Below, piece by piece: positions 51,889 through 62,520 of a DNA stretch of 64,000 nucleotides (position 1 is its first letter; each line of letters starts with the position of its first letter). Both the position numbers and the translations under genes were made by a program. The stretch spans positions 961,001-1,025,000 of the forward strand of contig OW203722.1 of NCBI GenBank assembly GCA_934045075.1, given 5' to 3'. A model generated the notes under the pieces. That model searched no databases and was not told the origin of the DNA. It saw nothing but the letters and a program-made list of their open reading frames with translations. Source of the stretch: Yponomeuta sedellus. Its lineage: Eukaryota > Arthropoda > Insecta > Lepidoptera > Yponomeutidae.

Positions 51889-51946
51889 GTTCTATGTTCA
51901 AAATAATAATGTAAACTATGTTAATTAAGGACTTTTGAAAAGACTT
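50480..51946 (+). mobile_element. CR1/Jockey-like LINE, 5'-truncated, 3' UTR cut by a SINE
   Basis: The body starts near PDLMKYSRLVP. After the stop the UTR follows the 9157-9449 copy (GAGTTCTATGTT, AACTATGTTAATTAAGG, ACTTTTGAAAAGACT) until 51946, where a 5S-like SINE begins. The rest of the UTR is missing, so the join is a rearrangement and not a simple insertion. Confidence 0.88.
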
Positions 51947-52260
51947 GCATCGCAGGAAGGTTAGGCCATACTCCACTACGGGGGCCAAGTCAGGGTTGGT
52001 GGAGGATTAAGACAGTGGCGGGCCTTACTGTCAGAAGTTATCAAGCCGCCCACAAGGCCTCTGACATGGCTTAACGACTGCCATTACATGACAGCCGGCA
52101 CCAACGGCTTAGCGTGCCTTGCGAAGCACGGAAGCGCTCGGAAAAATGCCACTAGCGGTAGTCACGGGATGCTCACCCATCCTGTACCTGACCGCGCCTG
52201 TTGTTGCTTAACTAAGTGATTGATTCCAATCACTCGGTTCGCCTAGGCCACGAGCGCTTC
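51947..52260 (-). mobile_element. 5S-like SINE with intact head
   Basis: On the minus strand from GAAGCGCTCGTGGCCTAGGC through GCGCGGTCAGGTACAGGATG and GGTGAGCATCCCGTG to the body, ending CCTTCCTGCGATGC. The last 50 bp, including half of the hairpin, are missing at the LINE junction. Confidence 0.9.
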
Positions 52261-52264
52261 ATTG

Positions 52265-52622
52265 GTATATGCCGGTATTTGACCTATGATCTCCCGATTG
52301 AGAAGACGGGGTTCCACCGCTCCGCTACCACGGCTCAGTGTCAACTTAAGCGGGAGGTGGAGAGACTAAATATATGATCCCACCAATGCAGAGCGTGCAC
52401 ACTGTCACTAATGAATGTGGATGGAGCTAGGGAAAATGAATATAAATGAATGAAAGGTGTACAGAAAATGCGTGTATAGTTTCTATCTTTTTTTATTAAT
52501 TGGCTCTCGCTACTCGCTAATAGTGAAGGAAAACATCGCGAGGAAACCTGAGTGTTTGAGGTGTTCAAATACCCCAGCGCTTAAAACTGCCAATCCGCGA
52601 TGGACATGCGTGGTAGGCTTAC
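52265..52622 (-). mobile_element. SINE C: tRNA-like head remnant and body
   Basis: 52285-52345 shows GACCTATGATCTCCCGATTG, AGAAGACGGGGTTCCACCGC and TCCGCTACCACGGCT, a tRNA-like head on the minus strand. 52500-52622 carries GTGAAGGAAAACATCGCGAG, GGAAACCTGAGTGTTTGAGG and TGCCAATCCGCGATGGACAT in the opposite order, so these are two pieces and not one intact copy. Confidence 0.55.
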
Positions 52623-52637
52623 TGCCGTACTTACTAC

Positions 52638-52828
52638 GGCCAGCTGTCATGTAATGGCAGTCGTTAAGCCTTATCAGACGCCTGATGGGCGGCTTGATGA
52701 CTTCTGACAATAATTCTGCCACTGCCTTACAAACCTCCACCAACCCGGACTTGGCTCCCGTGGTGGAGAACGGCCTAACCCTCCTGCGATGTAGCAAGAG
52801 AACGTGCTCCAGCAGTGGGGCCATACAA
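52638..52828 (+). mobile_element. 5S-like SINE, 5'-truncated
   Basis: GGCCAGCTGTCATGTAATGG, GGGCGGCTTGATGACTTCTG and CACCAACCCGGACTTGGCTC, ending GCCATACAAG. The tail hairpin is mutated (CTCCTGCGATGTAGCAAG). Confidence 0.87.
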
Positions 52829-53169
52829 GAAACAAACACCTATTCGCTGCGTTGTCAACGGGATCTTAATAACTTGAGTTCCGAGGAACAATTAAACTTA
52901 TCTACTTAAAGGAATCAGCAACCTAAAAGGATATGATAATACGGCCATATTCATAGTGAACTCATGTAAAATGTTAATGTAGGTACTCGGCGGTAAGATT
53001 CTACTTCAATTTTTGCCTGAAGGAAATAATGAATACTACGTGAAAAGGTTTTGGAGCAGACGTGAAATTTGCATTATAAATGTGTTATTGATGAGAGAGG
53101 CATTACGGCGGGGCCGTAGCGAGGGACAGAAGTCTTATCTGAGTATGTATAGTCGCGTGCAATAACAGG
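52829..53169. other. No recognised feature
   Basis: No gene or repeat assigned. Confidence 0.35.
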
Positions 53170-53171
53170 TA

Positions 53172-53514
53172 CAGTGCTACACAAGAAATAAGTCTCGCGG
53201 ATGTACCTGCGCAGATGACCAAATTTTGGATGTGCGGCAAGTTGATCGACCAATCAGATAGTTTCATTTTATGGCAGGCCGCGCACCTTTGTTGCTATTG
53301 ATGATTCAACGTCATCGATGCAGGTGACTATTAGTTTGGCAATATTAGCGTGAGCGAAATAGGTAGCGCTATTGCGGCAATCAATTCTGCACCTTAACCG
53401 TATCGGTTAAAGATCATGTTGAATGTACTTATAGATTTAGGCACTTTCGTAACACTTCTTCCTAGTCTGCGAGAACAAAGATTCCCGAAGGGACTTTTAT
53501 GATGTGTAGTACTG
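53172..53514 (+). mobile_element. 343-bp MITE with TA duplication, copy 2
   Basis: Starts CAGTGCTACACAAGAAATAA and ends TGATGTGTAGTACTG, with TA on both sides (53170-53171 and 53515-53516). Over 90 percent alike to 41047-41394 by eye, with a 4-bp gap (AGATACCTAG/AGATAG). Confidence 0.88.
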
Positions 53515-53658
53515 TAAATACCTTAGAACCTCGTCTCATTAACCTCTTCTAGCATGATAAATGAGAAATTTATTATTTTAGTGCTCGTTACTGAACGACG
53601 AAACATTTATGATATGACACACGCTGAGTTCCAGCTGCGACAATCTAGATCAATCTAG

Positions 53659-53878
53659 AAGCCGCTCATAAGGCCTCTGGCATGGGTTAACGACTGCCAT
53701 TACATGACAGCCGGCACCTATGGCTTAACGTGTTTTGCGAAGCACGGAAGTGCTCAGAAAAAATGCCACTAGTGGTAGTCACGGGACGGTCACCCATCCT
53801 GCAACTGACCGCGCCTGTTTTTGCTGAACTCAAGTGATTGATTCCAATCACTCGGTTCGACTAGACCACGAGCGCTTC
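53659..53878 (-). mobile_element. 5S-like SINE, 5' half
   Basis: On the minus strand from GAAGCGCTCGTGGTCTAGTC through AACAGGCGCGGTCAGTTGCA, GGATGGGTGACCGTCCCGTG and the body to GGCCTTATGAGCGGC. The 3' tail is missing. Confidence 0.9.
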
Positions 53879-54729
53879 GCCACAAGCGAAGGTAAATTGA
53901 ATCGGCGTTTATACCGTGCTATACGGAATGATCTGTTTATAAATAATACCGCTATACCTATTCGAATTACGAAGTTGTTAGGATAGTAACTGGACATCAT
54001 GGACTATACACTATTTCTTGAAAAGCCTACCTACTTTATGTTTAATAACGTTGATGAAAATTTAAGTTGTGCTTCTGTCGTATTTATATCATCGCACAGA
54101 TTTATATTTTATTATTCCATCTTTGTGCCTCTACGTTAGCAGTCGGAAATAATAAATTATAAAAATAAATGGAATTATTTATTTAGGATAAGTAGTACGT
54201 AATTAATTTCTTCGTAAGCTACCGGCAAATTGTTCACAAACAGGTACTTACATACTATAGTCGTAAATACTTTAGGAATCGAGTCTCTCAATTTCTTTCG
54301 ACCTTTTCTCAAACTTCAAAGACTAATTTTTTTATGATTTACTTACGTTGTATACTTTTTCAAATGATTGTGTCCGAAATTTGTAGTAAAAGAAGATCTT
54401 ACTAGCAAAAATATAGTTCTTAATCAACGGGGAGTACCTTATGAATTTTTATTCCCATGAGTGTCGAAATAAACTTTTTGCGCCATAAATGTCGGTAACT
54501 AGCTTCTTGAAATTTTCTCAAAATAGAACGATACTGAACAGTATTAAAGTACCTGTTTCCTTAGTCATCGTTTTAGCCTGTCGATGGCAAGTCATCGTGG
54601 CAAAGTTTTCTTTACTAAAATTTCGATTACAAATATTATTACATTATAGATAGTATACATTTCATCTAAATACGGTCTATAAAATATCGCTCTATGCGGT
54701 AAGACTGCCAATTGTATAATATTACTTAG
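53879..54729. other. No recognised gene
   Basis: About 850 bp, AT-rich, nothing assigned. Confidence 0.35.
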
Positions 54730-54845
54730 ATAAAAAATCATCAAGACCTCTGGCTAACCGTGCCAGCGCTTTCCCAACCGACCGCTGGCATTCGTCTAAA
54801 TAGGTTTTTAAAACTGTCCTTAGCACGGGTTAGTGCATTAAGAAG
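54730..54845 (-). mobile_element. tRNA-like SINE (family A), rearranged and 3'-truncated
   Basis: On the minus strand: CACTAACCCGTGCTAAGGAC, AAAAACCTATTTAGACG, then the tRNA-like core in part (GAAAGCGCTGGCACGGTTAG, CCAGAGGTCTTGATG). The B-box and 3' end are missing. Confidence 0.8.
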
Positions 54846-55350
54846 AATATAATGTCCATCTATCTATCTAATACTGGTTCGTAAGGACCACGAGCGTTAA
54901 GAAGAAAAATGCTTTTCGAATGCGTAACTAAATCAGGTTCTTTCTCAGACGAATCATTAGTTCAACCGTGGAAAAACAAATGATGAAAATGCAGCTCCAT
55001 GCCCTCCGACATGCTTAGAACAGCCTCTATCAGATTATTTCCTTACGTTGTTGCTTTAAGGTTTGCTAGTCTTAATGCTCCAATAACAACCATTTTCAGC
55101 TGGAGAGCTGCACGATGAAATTTGCATAGTTTGAGATGTTTACAATGCATAAATTAACTAGCGCCTCACCCCGAGGGCGTATTCTAATCGTCATATCGAA
55201 ATCATTTGTTAAGGTTGTTATTTTTATCCTCGTATCTTCCTTGACTCATTTCGCTGGATTATCGCACTTATGGCACCCTCGGTAAGACTCCCTTTGTGGC
55301 AATTTTTACAGTACATTCAACAGCAGCATAGAACACACTCGCATAGCATG
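54846..55350. other. No recognised feature
   Basis: CTATCTATCTA near 54858 could be a LINE tail. Nothing else is supported. Confidence 0.35.
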
Positions 55351-55603
55351 GCTGTGCGGTGTCGGCCTAGAGAATAGCACCAACCCAATATCTTCCCGCG
55401 GGTGTCGTAAAAGGCGACTAAGGGATATAAACCGGGGGGTGGGCAGCAGCGCCCCCTGCAGTACAATTCCACCAAACTGCGGTCCCCAGCCCGCATGCCC
55501 CGTGTGGGGATTATGGGCATTACCCCCCAATGATGGCACAACCTTGCGCTCATGAGGGGAGGGCTATGTCCAGCAGTGGACTAATATAGCCTGAAGAAGA
55601 AGA
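55351..55603 (+). mobile_element. RTE-tailed retroposon, copy 2
   Basis: GCTGTGCGGTGTCGGCCTAG, CCGCGGGTGTCGTAAAAGGC, GGGGGGTGGGCAGCAGCGCC, CCTGCAGTACAATTCCACCA, GTGTGGGGATTATGGGCATT, then GGGCTATGTCCAGCAGTGGA and a GAAGAAGAAGAA tail. Clearly paralogous to 32195-32452; the overlapping minus-strand frames of 77-78 codons are shadows. Confidence 0.82.
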
Positions 55604-55654
55604 ATATAGTACACACACGACGCATACCCTTTATTTCTTTTCTATAATACATAC

Positions 55655-55730
55655 ATAAACTAAAGCCTGCATCTCGGAGAGGTGAGCAGACATTAGGATT
55701 TGCTTTTTACTAGAATACTGATAAACCTCT
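55655..55730 (+). mobile_element. Repeat family E fragment, diverged
   Basis: CATAAACTAAAGCCTGCATC, TCGGAGAGGTGAGCAGACAT and GATAAACCTCTTTAG. Weak but in the right order. Confidence 0.5.
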
Positions 55731-55959
55731 TTAGTTTTAGCAATATCCGTGAGTCGCTGCGTACTCCACCGCCAGTATAATGATAATAGACTTTTATCTT
55801 TTGTTGTTCGTCACATAATGGCGATGAACCGATGATTTTCAATGAGGTGCAAAGATTCTCGATTGAAAACAACGAACTGGCAAACGCAGCCTAGGACGGC
55901 CCCCAGGTTGCTGTACTGACGATTTGAGGCAGATTGATGGTAGTAGCTGAATGAGGATT

Positions 55960-56130
55960 GTTGAGGACAGAAGAAAATAGCCATAGCGCTCTGTTTTCAG
56001 CTTGCCGCATCCAGCATCTGCCGGCAGTTTTTCGCAGATCGTCATGCCACCTGGTCGGAGGGCGTCCTACACTACGTTTACCGAGTCGCGGTCTCCAATC
56101 CAAGAATACGTTTACTCCAACGGTTTCATA
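55960..56130 (-). pseudogene. RTE-like ORF2 C-terminus remnant
   Basis: On the minus strand the frame reads DWRPRLGKRSVGRPPTRWHD, DLRKTAGRCWMRQAENRALW, the well-preserved end of an RTE-type ORF2. It is then frameshifted or replaced before the usual tail. Confidence 0.78.
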
Positions 56131-56414
56131 TAAATCAGCTCTAATCGCGACTATGTATTAGGTAAAACGTAGTCACCTTAATTTACTTAATAAATAATCG
56201 CGAGTAGAACCGATTAATATTTGACTAAAGAAGTCATAGTTGAGCCGCTGTCGACTGTACTAGGTTGTCGTACGGTAAGGAAGCGTCTACGCGGTTGTCG
56301 CGCCGTGAAATACGATCGGCCGATGATAAATTAAAACGCAGCTACGTTGCGACACTGAGCAGTGGGAGAACCATGGACACCACGATGATTTTTTGGTTTT
56401 TTTATCCACCTTAC

Positions 56415-56768
56415 AAGCGCTCGTGGCCTAGTGGAACCGAGTGACTGCAATCAATCACTTGGGTTAAGCAACAGCAGGCGCGGTCAGCTGCTGGACGGGT
56501 GACCATCCCGTGACTACCGCTAGTGGCATCTTTCTCCGAGTGCTTCCGTGCTTCACAAGGCACGTTAAGCCTTTGGTGTCAGCTGTCATGTAATGGCAGT
56601 CTTTATGCAATGTCAGAGGCCTTATGCTCTGCTTGATAACTTCTGATTGTAACCGTGCCACTGTCTTACAATCCTCCACCAAACCGGACTTGGCGCTCGT
56701 GGTAGAGTATCGCCTAACCTTTCTGCGATGCAGGAAAATACCCGTGCCCCTGCAGTCCCTACACATTA
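56415..56768 (+). mobile_element. 5S-like SINE, full-length, diverged tail
   Basis: The head AAGCGCTCGTGGCCTAGTGG, TTAAGCAACAGCAGGCGCGG and GGACGGGTGACCATCCCGTG is well kept. The body is normal. The tail has CTTTCTGCGATGCAGGAAA (one wobble pair and one end mismatch) and CCCCTGCAGTCCCTACACA, so the second hairpin and the GGTTGATATC end are lost. Confidence 0.9.
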
Positions 56769-56912
56769 GATCTGGTAGCGCTCAGTTTTTCCGTAGACAG
56801 TTTTTCTCTTTAAAAATGCAGTAGCTGTTCGTCCTTATGGTTTTCCAAGCTTCACGGTTTTGTGTCCCCCGCTTATGTAATGTCTTGTTTCGTGTTTGTC
56901 GAAAACGTGTTA

Positions 56913-57062
56913 AATAAACTATACCTTTTTTAAAAACCTATTTAGAGGCTAAAAATTTCACCCATGCCGGGATTAGAACCCGCAACCTCTGGCTATCCGT
57001 GCCAGTGCTCTACCAATTCAGCACGGGTTAGTGCATTAAAAATAGTGTAATAAACTATACCT
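56913..57062 (-). mobile_element. tRNA-like SINE (family A), internally deleted
   Basis: AATAAACTATACCT is duplicated at 56913-56926 and 57049-57062. On the minus strand the 5' module (CACTAACCCGTGCTGAATTG) is fused directly to the tRNA-like core at GGTAGAGCACTGG. Core and 3' end follow. The deletion resembles that at 6109-6255 but has a different breakpoint. Confidence 0.94.
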
Positions 57063-57502
57063 ATTTAATAATTAACAACAGCATAGGATACCCTGTCTTG
57101 TCTCATGTAAAAGCTAAAAATCAGCGCCCTCTGGAGTCTACTCCAGATGGCATCCAGCTATGTCCATTTTCGGGTTTAGTGAATACAAATAGTTTTATTA
57201 TTTCTACATAGAAAATACGTTTCATCCTTATTATCTAGACAATAAAATTTATGTAAACATTTCTCATCGGTAGTTGTAAAAGCGTATTTGATATTTTCAT
57301 GTAATTCATTGTGTGATTGTGTACGAACCCGAAATAAATTTACTTTATCTCTATCTCTCTATTTTGGGATCAGGACAATAGATTGTGTTGTGTGGAAGTT
57401 ACAACTTTTTGTAACTACCAACTTTCAAATTTACTTATCCACGCTTTTATTCGTATCCACACGGGTGGTGATAGCTGAGGCTTGTTTATCAGGCTGTAAA
57501 TG
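57063..57502. other. No recognised feature
   Basis: No gene. GGAGTCTACTCCAGATGG near 57130 is a local palindrome. Confidence 0.35.
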
Positions 57503-57569
57503 ATCCGTAGTAACGCTGTAGGCCACAGCTACCCGTATATCAATTTAAGCAAGGAAACGTCGCGAAAAG
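57503..57569 (+). repeat. 67-bp direct repeat, left copy
   Basis: ATCCGTAGTAACGCTGTAGG to CGTCGCGAAAAG. It recurs at 58717-58783 with one difference (CTGTAGG/CTATAGG). The 1.15 kb between holds the LINE fragment and GT repeats. Confidence 0.92.
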
Positions 57570-57770
57570 TAAAGAAAATTTTATTTCTGACCATAAAGAG
57601 CAACAAACAGGCGGGGTATTATAAGCCTTGAGGGCTTTAAAAATAATGGTACAATCATCAATTCAACTAATTGCTAAACTATTTTTTGTATTTACAGTAC
57701 GGATAAATTTTAGACATTATTAATTTCAGTATTGTGCGTCTCAAGTATACGGATACATTTAAGTGAATAT

Positions 57771-58222
57771 GAAATGAAATGAAAAGGTTTTATTCAAAGT
57801 AGCGCAGATACTGCGGCTTAATGAACGTTACAAGTCAAACTAGGTGTCCATTTCAAAATCTGCATCATTTTGGAGAAAAAATTAGTTTTTTCAAATTCCT
57901 TAATTAACAGAATTTACACAGATTCTGGAAAACTCGTGAATTTTAAATGCTTGAATTCCAGACATCATTGTCATCTAAATAATCCTTAATATTATAGTAG
58001 CTCTTTTGGCACAAAGTGTACTTTACACATTTTTTGAACCGCGCTTCAGTCAAACTTAATATATCTTCAGGGATTTTATTGTAGAAGCGTATACAATGCC
58101 CCATGAAGGATGTATTAACTTTTGCCAGCCTAAATCTTGGGATCAAAAGTTTATGTTTATTTCTGGTATTTACATTATGTTGGCTGCCTGCAGTTTTAAA
58201 GTTGCTAATATTTTTCCTAGTA
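57771..58222 (-). mobile_element. 3' end of the CR1/Jockey-like LINE
   Basis: On the minus strand: GGAAAAATATTAGCAACTTT, then a frame with FRLAKVNTSFMGHCIRFYNK and IPEDILSLTEARFKKCVK, YYNIKDYLDDNDVW, the UTR and a (ATTTC)n-type tail (plus strand ATGAAATGAAATGAAAAGG). About 90 percent like 51600-51880, with part of the UTR diverged. Confidence 0.9.
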
Positions 58223-58716
58223 GAATATGGTTAGTTATTACTTAATTGTATGTGAATGTGTGTGTGTGTGGGTTGACGAGGGGAACACATAGGGCTGGTT
58301 TCTTGATTGAGGGTTTCGCTGGGTAAATGCTTAAGTAACAGTATGTCACTCTCCTTGCTGAGAAATTCGAACTACAGTTGACTGTTTGCTTGACGGAATT
58401 CACGGTTCGGAAACTGGCTGTAAAGGGACTAAGCTGTATCCCATTCCATGTTTAAACAGCTGTAATAGTTTAACTTTAATTAGCGACCTAGGTTAAGGTA
58501 CACAAATCAAAATTGTAAGATCCCTGCGGCCATATACAGTTCATATTCACTGCCCTTGTTTCGGCCATGTAATAATAATTTAAAAGAAAGACAATAAATA
58601 AACTATCTATCTATGTGTGTGAGTGTGTGTGTAATATAAAGTGTTGTGTGTGAGTATGTATGTGTGTGAGAGAGCGTGATGTGTAAGTTGCGGCATATGA
58701 GTAGATTGCTGTTAGA
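58223..58716. other. Unassigned, with GT microsatellites
   Basis: (GT)n at about 58249-58270 and 58612-58672. ACAATAAATAAACTATCTAT near 58592 looks like a LINE tail. No gene. Confidence 0.45.
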
Positions 58717-58783
58717 ATCCGTAGTAACGCTATAGGCCACAGCTACCCGTATATCAATTTAAGCAAGGAAACGTCGCGAAAAG
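58717..58783 (+). repeat. 67-bp direct repeat, right copy
   Basis: See the left copy at 57503-57569. The flanks outside the repeat differ (TGATCC left, GAATCC right). Confidence 0.92.
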
Positions 58784-59474
58784 CAAACCGCGTGGAGGAG
58801 GGGATATAAAATTATACGTGTCACAGTTGTTTGTTTGTTCCGCCCACGATTTATTAAGGTGTGCATCCATATGCAACAGCCCGGGCGAGTAAGAATTAAT
58901 GCGTGTTTTTGCTAAGAAATCCGTATTCATATTTCTAGGGTAGGCAGAGTGTGGCACTGAATTTCAAAACGGAAAATATTGCCGTAAAGAAAGTACACCT
59001 CTTATAAAATATAGTATACAAATTTCTCGTGTCACAGTGTTTGTTATCGGGCTCCTCCGAAACGGATTCATCGATTTTTATGATTATTTGTCTATTTTTT
59101 CCAGTATTCATATACATACTTATAATACATTTATTTAAATAAAAATAGTTGACATCAATATACAATTTACAATTTTTCTGTCTTATTTATCTATTCACAA
59201 TTTATGTAACTATCGTAACTGACATTGCCCTATCAATTCTATCCTAATTATCTTATTACAATTTATGCAATTACCATATCAGCTAACATTATCCAGCAGT
59301 CCACTTTGTTAACGCAAATTTTGATCCGCTACTTATAGTAAATGACTCACTGTCTCTTATTGATTTATTTGCTTAATCTTATTCAGGATTTTGTTCAGGT
59401 TCGTACTAGGTTTCTCTCAGAGGCATGCATGCCGCCTCACGGGTACTGACGGAAGACCAGCGCTGGAGTATCAT
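58784..59474. other. No recognised gene
   Basis: AT-rich. Short minus frames (67 and 76 codons) without domain. Confidence 0.35.
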
Positions 59475-59672
59475 AACTCCAGCTTATGCTGAGTCAGAGC
59501 CTTTTTACACTTGCCACACCCACAGTACTCACACTGGAAAATTCTGTGTCTGTGTTTCATTGTGTATTGTATGTGTTGTTGTTTTTGTTCTCTTGTACGT
59601 ATAGTCTGCTTAATATTGTTTTTATTGCGTGTGTGTGTAAGTGTAAATAAATGATTAATCAATCAATCAATC
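59475..59672 (+). mobile_element. LINE 3' UTR with (AATC)n tail
   Basis: GCTGAGTCAGAGCCTTTTTA, CACTTGCCACACCCACAGTA and TAAATAAATGATTAATCAAT + CAATCAATC. Paralogue of 33835-34090. Confidence 0.6.
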
Positions 59673-59693
59673 TTTTAACATCGATTCGATAGT

Positions 59694-60020
59694 GATATCA
59701 ACCCTTTGTATATCTCCTTTGCTGGGGCACGGGTCTCTTACTGCATCGCAGGAAGGCTAGGCCATACACCACCACGGGGGCCAAGTCCGAGTAGGTGGAG
59801 AATTGTAAGATAGTGGCGGGCCTTACTGTCATAGCTTAACAACTAACATTACATACCACTATCGGCTTAGCGTGTCTTGCAAAGCACGGAAGCGACTGGA
59901 AAAAGTGCCACTAGCGGTAGTCGCTGGATGGCCACCCATCCAGCACCTGACCGCACCTGTGGTGACTTAACCCTAGTTATTCATTCCAATCACTCGGTTC
60001 CACTAGAATACGAGCTTTTC
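59694..60020 (-). mobile_element. 5S-like SINE, near full length
   Basis: On the minus strand: head (GAAAAGCTCGTATTCTAGTG, TTAAGTCACCACAGGTGCGG, GGATGGGTGGCCATCCAGCG), body with an internal deletion (GGCCTCTGACAT block missing), hairpin CTTCCTGCGATGCAGTAAG and end GGTTGATATC. CATCGATT occurs on both sides (59679-59686 and 60020-60027), which may be a target duplication. Confidence 0.88.
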
Positions 60021-60294
60021 ATCGATTGTTTACTGGGTACACTTATTTGCATAGTCTGTTAAATGTAAAACTATGCAAGAACATCGTAAGTCATTGAAGA
60101 GTACCTACCAGTATTTTAAGGGCAAAAAGAAATACAGAAAAAACCCGTCAGATTTTTCAGCATCGGCTCTTACTTGATTAGCATCAGACTGCGTCATCCT
60201 CCGCCGCCGCCATTTTGCATTCATCTGGTCGTCGTGTCGCTGCCAAAAGCGTGAATAAAACATGCCAAGTGTATCCAGAAGAGCGAAAAAAGCA

Positions 60295-60628
60295 GAAGCG
60301 CTCGTGGCCTAGTCAAATCGAGCGATAGGAATCTGTCACTTGAGTTAAGCAACAACAGGCGCGGTCAGATGCAGCATGGGTGACCGTCCCGTGACTGCCG
60401 CTAGTGGCATTTTTCCGAGCGCTTCTGTGCTTCGCATGGCACGTTAACTCGTTGGTGCCGGTTGTCAAGTCGTGACAGTCGTTAAGCCATGTCAGAGGTT
60501 AGGGGCGGCTTGATAACTTCTGACAGTAAGGCCCGCCACTGCCTTACAATCCTCCACCAACTTAACCTTCCTGCGATGTAGGAAGAGATCCGTGCCCCAG
60601 CAGTGGGGACATACAAGGTTTGATATCG
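60295..60628 (+). mobile_element. 5S-like SINE, near full length
   Basis: GAAGCGCTCGTGGCCTAGTC, TTGAGTTAAGCAACAACAGG, CGCGGTCAGATGCAGCATGG and GTGACCGTCCCGTGACTGCC. The block CCCGGACTTGGCC..GTATGG is deleted. The hairpin reads CTTCCTGCGATGTAGGAAG (one G-U pair). It ends GGTTTGATATC. GTATCCAGA lies on both sides (about 60271 and 60628), a possible target duplication with extra bases at the 5' side. Confidence 0.9.
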
Positions 60629-60819
60629 TATCCAGAGGTGTAGAATAATGAGGAGGACTAGAAAAGTCGTAACTCTCTCAAATGTCCAGAGTTGCACAGT
60701 ACCTTAATAGCCAAATGCTGGAATTTTAGTACAGAAAACACGCTTCTCTTGCTGCCGTAAAACTAGACAGATAAAGGTATATTTAGTGTTCATCAACATC
60801 ATCAGCCATTTGACATCAC

Positions 60820-60995
60820 AGGCCACAGGCCTTCTCTCAGAGAGAGAGAGAGAGAGAGAGAGAAGGAGCTTAATTGCCATGCGTCAGTCTTCAGGCTGTA
60901 CTAGTCCACTGCTGGGCATTTCCCTCCTCCCCCTCCTCCCTAATGAGCGCTATAGCGCCCTGCCTTCAGCTTGCCGCATCCAGCATCTCTCTGCC
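60820..60995 (-). mobile_element. SINE C (GA)n fragment joined to an RTE-like 3' end
   Basis: GGCCACAGGCCTTCTCTCAG with (GA)n to 60863, then CAGTCTTCAGGCTGTACTAG, TCCACTGCTGGGCATTTCCC and GCGCCCTGCCTTCAGCTTGC, an RTE-type end on the minus strand with an MRQAEG.RAL-like frame. Confidence 0.65.
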
Positions 60996-61041
60996 ATGTA
61001 CTCACCGCAAATTTCCAGCGCGGAGGTATTCGTTTCTTTTT

Positions 61042-61278
61042 TGTCGGCCTCGGTGGCGCAGCCGTTTAGCATGCTGACTGTAAAACGCAAGGGCTCGGGT
61101 TCGATCCCCGGCCGGGACAAACTAGAAAACAAAATTTTCTATTTTGTTTCGGGTCTCGGATGTTATCATGTATTTATTTTATTAAATCTATCGTCAAGTT
61201 AGCACCTATAATACAAGTCATTTAGTTTGTCCTTAAGGGCTAACGAGATCTGTGTAATATGTCCATGAATATTTATTT
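61042..61278 (+). mobile_element. tRNA-derived SINE (family D), plus-strand copy
   Basis: GTCGGCCTCGGTGGCGCAGC, CGTTTAGCATGCTGACTGTA and GGGCTCGGGTTCGATCCCCG form the tRNA-like head (about 61042-61116). The tail contains ATCGTCAAGTTAGCACCTAT, ACAAGTCATTTAGTTTGTCC and AACGAGATCTGTGTAATATG. The anticodon region GACTGTAAAA would suit a GTA (Tyr) ancestor, which is weak inference. Confidence 0.9.
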
Positions 61279-61287
61279 ATCATTTAA

Positions 61288-61436
61288 ACACTTCAGATAC
61301 TTAGGTTTCCTCACGATTTTTTCCTTCACAGTAAGCGAGTCGTATCGCTACTATAACTTCACAAATGTACATAATTTAGAAAACAAAGTTATTGGTACAT
61401 GCCCGCAATGGGAATCGAACCTGGTTCTCTCGAGTT
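61288..61436 (-). mobile_element. SINE C, middle and head
   Basis: CACTTCAGATACTTAGGTTT, CCTCACGATTTTTTCCTTCA, ATCGCTACTATAACTTCACA and CGCAATGGGAATCGAACCTG + GTTCTCTCG, which is the T-arm of the tRNA-like head on the minus strand. Confidence 0.75.
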
Positions 61437-62339
61437 TTTCTGTTCCGTTTAAATTATCTGTGGAAAAACTACGCCTTGACAAAACCAAATTTACTTATTA
61501 AAACTCATTATTGGAACTTAATATTAAATCTCAATTTAATTTAAACTGCACTTAATAGAAAACCAAGTTCACTTTGATTTATGATAATAATATTGGGATT
61601 TAAAGATAAAAATTGACATGACTAAATTGATTAATAGTACACAAGTCACACACATGTACAATCAGAAGATTCGCATTTCATTTGGATAACTTATTCACTT
61701 TCTTACGAGTGTTTCCCAAGCTTTAACGTTTCTTCAGCCGCGGCCCCCGCTGCGATATCGGTGATACGGATAAATTGCTACAAAATCAGGGGCTGCTGTC
61801 AAAAGTTTTGATTTACTTTTCGGAATTTGTTATTTTTATATTCTCTGTTTGCCTTTGACTATTCCGAATCAGAATAACAATTATTCTTTAATGAGCAACA
61901 TAAACTTAAATATATAAATGTTTTATGTTGTACCGCGAAGATGAATATTCATGCAAATATGCATTATGCAATAATAATCGTTGTCAAACGATCTTTCAGA
62001 TCCTTCCTGATATTTTATCGACTACTGTCGACGGTTAGATTGTTCATGGGCGGGAGCCGATTGGAATGAAACCCCAAAGTTTTGTACCCTGCTTAAAAAA
62101 ATGTACATCTTAATCTTAACTCAACTAAATTTAAATATGAAATCTAAAACCACATATTTGTATACTTTTTGTGCACAAATTTATTAAAATAAATAAGTAA
62201 AAATTAGTACTTAAGCTTAACTGTCAACTTTGTGAAAATTTCTTTATAATTAGTACAACGTATCGGCTGGAAGAGCGAATTCTTCCTAATACAGGTGTTA
62301 AAAGGAGGTTTGGACCCTATCATTGTTACCATTGTTATC
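61437..62339. other. No recognised gene
   Basis: About 900 bp, AT-rich, nothing assigned. Confidence 0.35.
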
Positions 62340-62520
62340 AATAATATAAAAATGAATCGCTGAATGTGTTGGTAAGCGCAAATCTCGAGAGCAGCGGAAC
62401 CGATTTCACTAATTCTTTTTTAGAATATTCTTTGAAGTACGAGGATGGTTCTTACGGAGGAAAAAAATAAAATAAAGAATCGACTGTTATTCGGTACGAA
62501 GTTCGGTGGGTCAGCTAGTT
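62340..62520 (+). mobile_element. Helitron-like 3' portion
   Basis: AATCGCTGAATGTGTTGGTA, GCGCAAATCTCGAGAGCAGC, GGAACCGATTTCACTAATTC, GAAGTACGAGGATGGTTCTT and the end GGGTCAGCTAGTT. Matches 33455-33560 in reverse. The order resembles a Helitron end abundant in moths, from memory. Confidence 0.62.
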
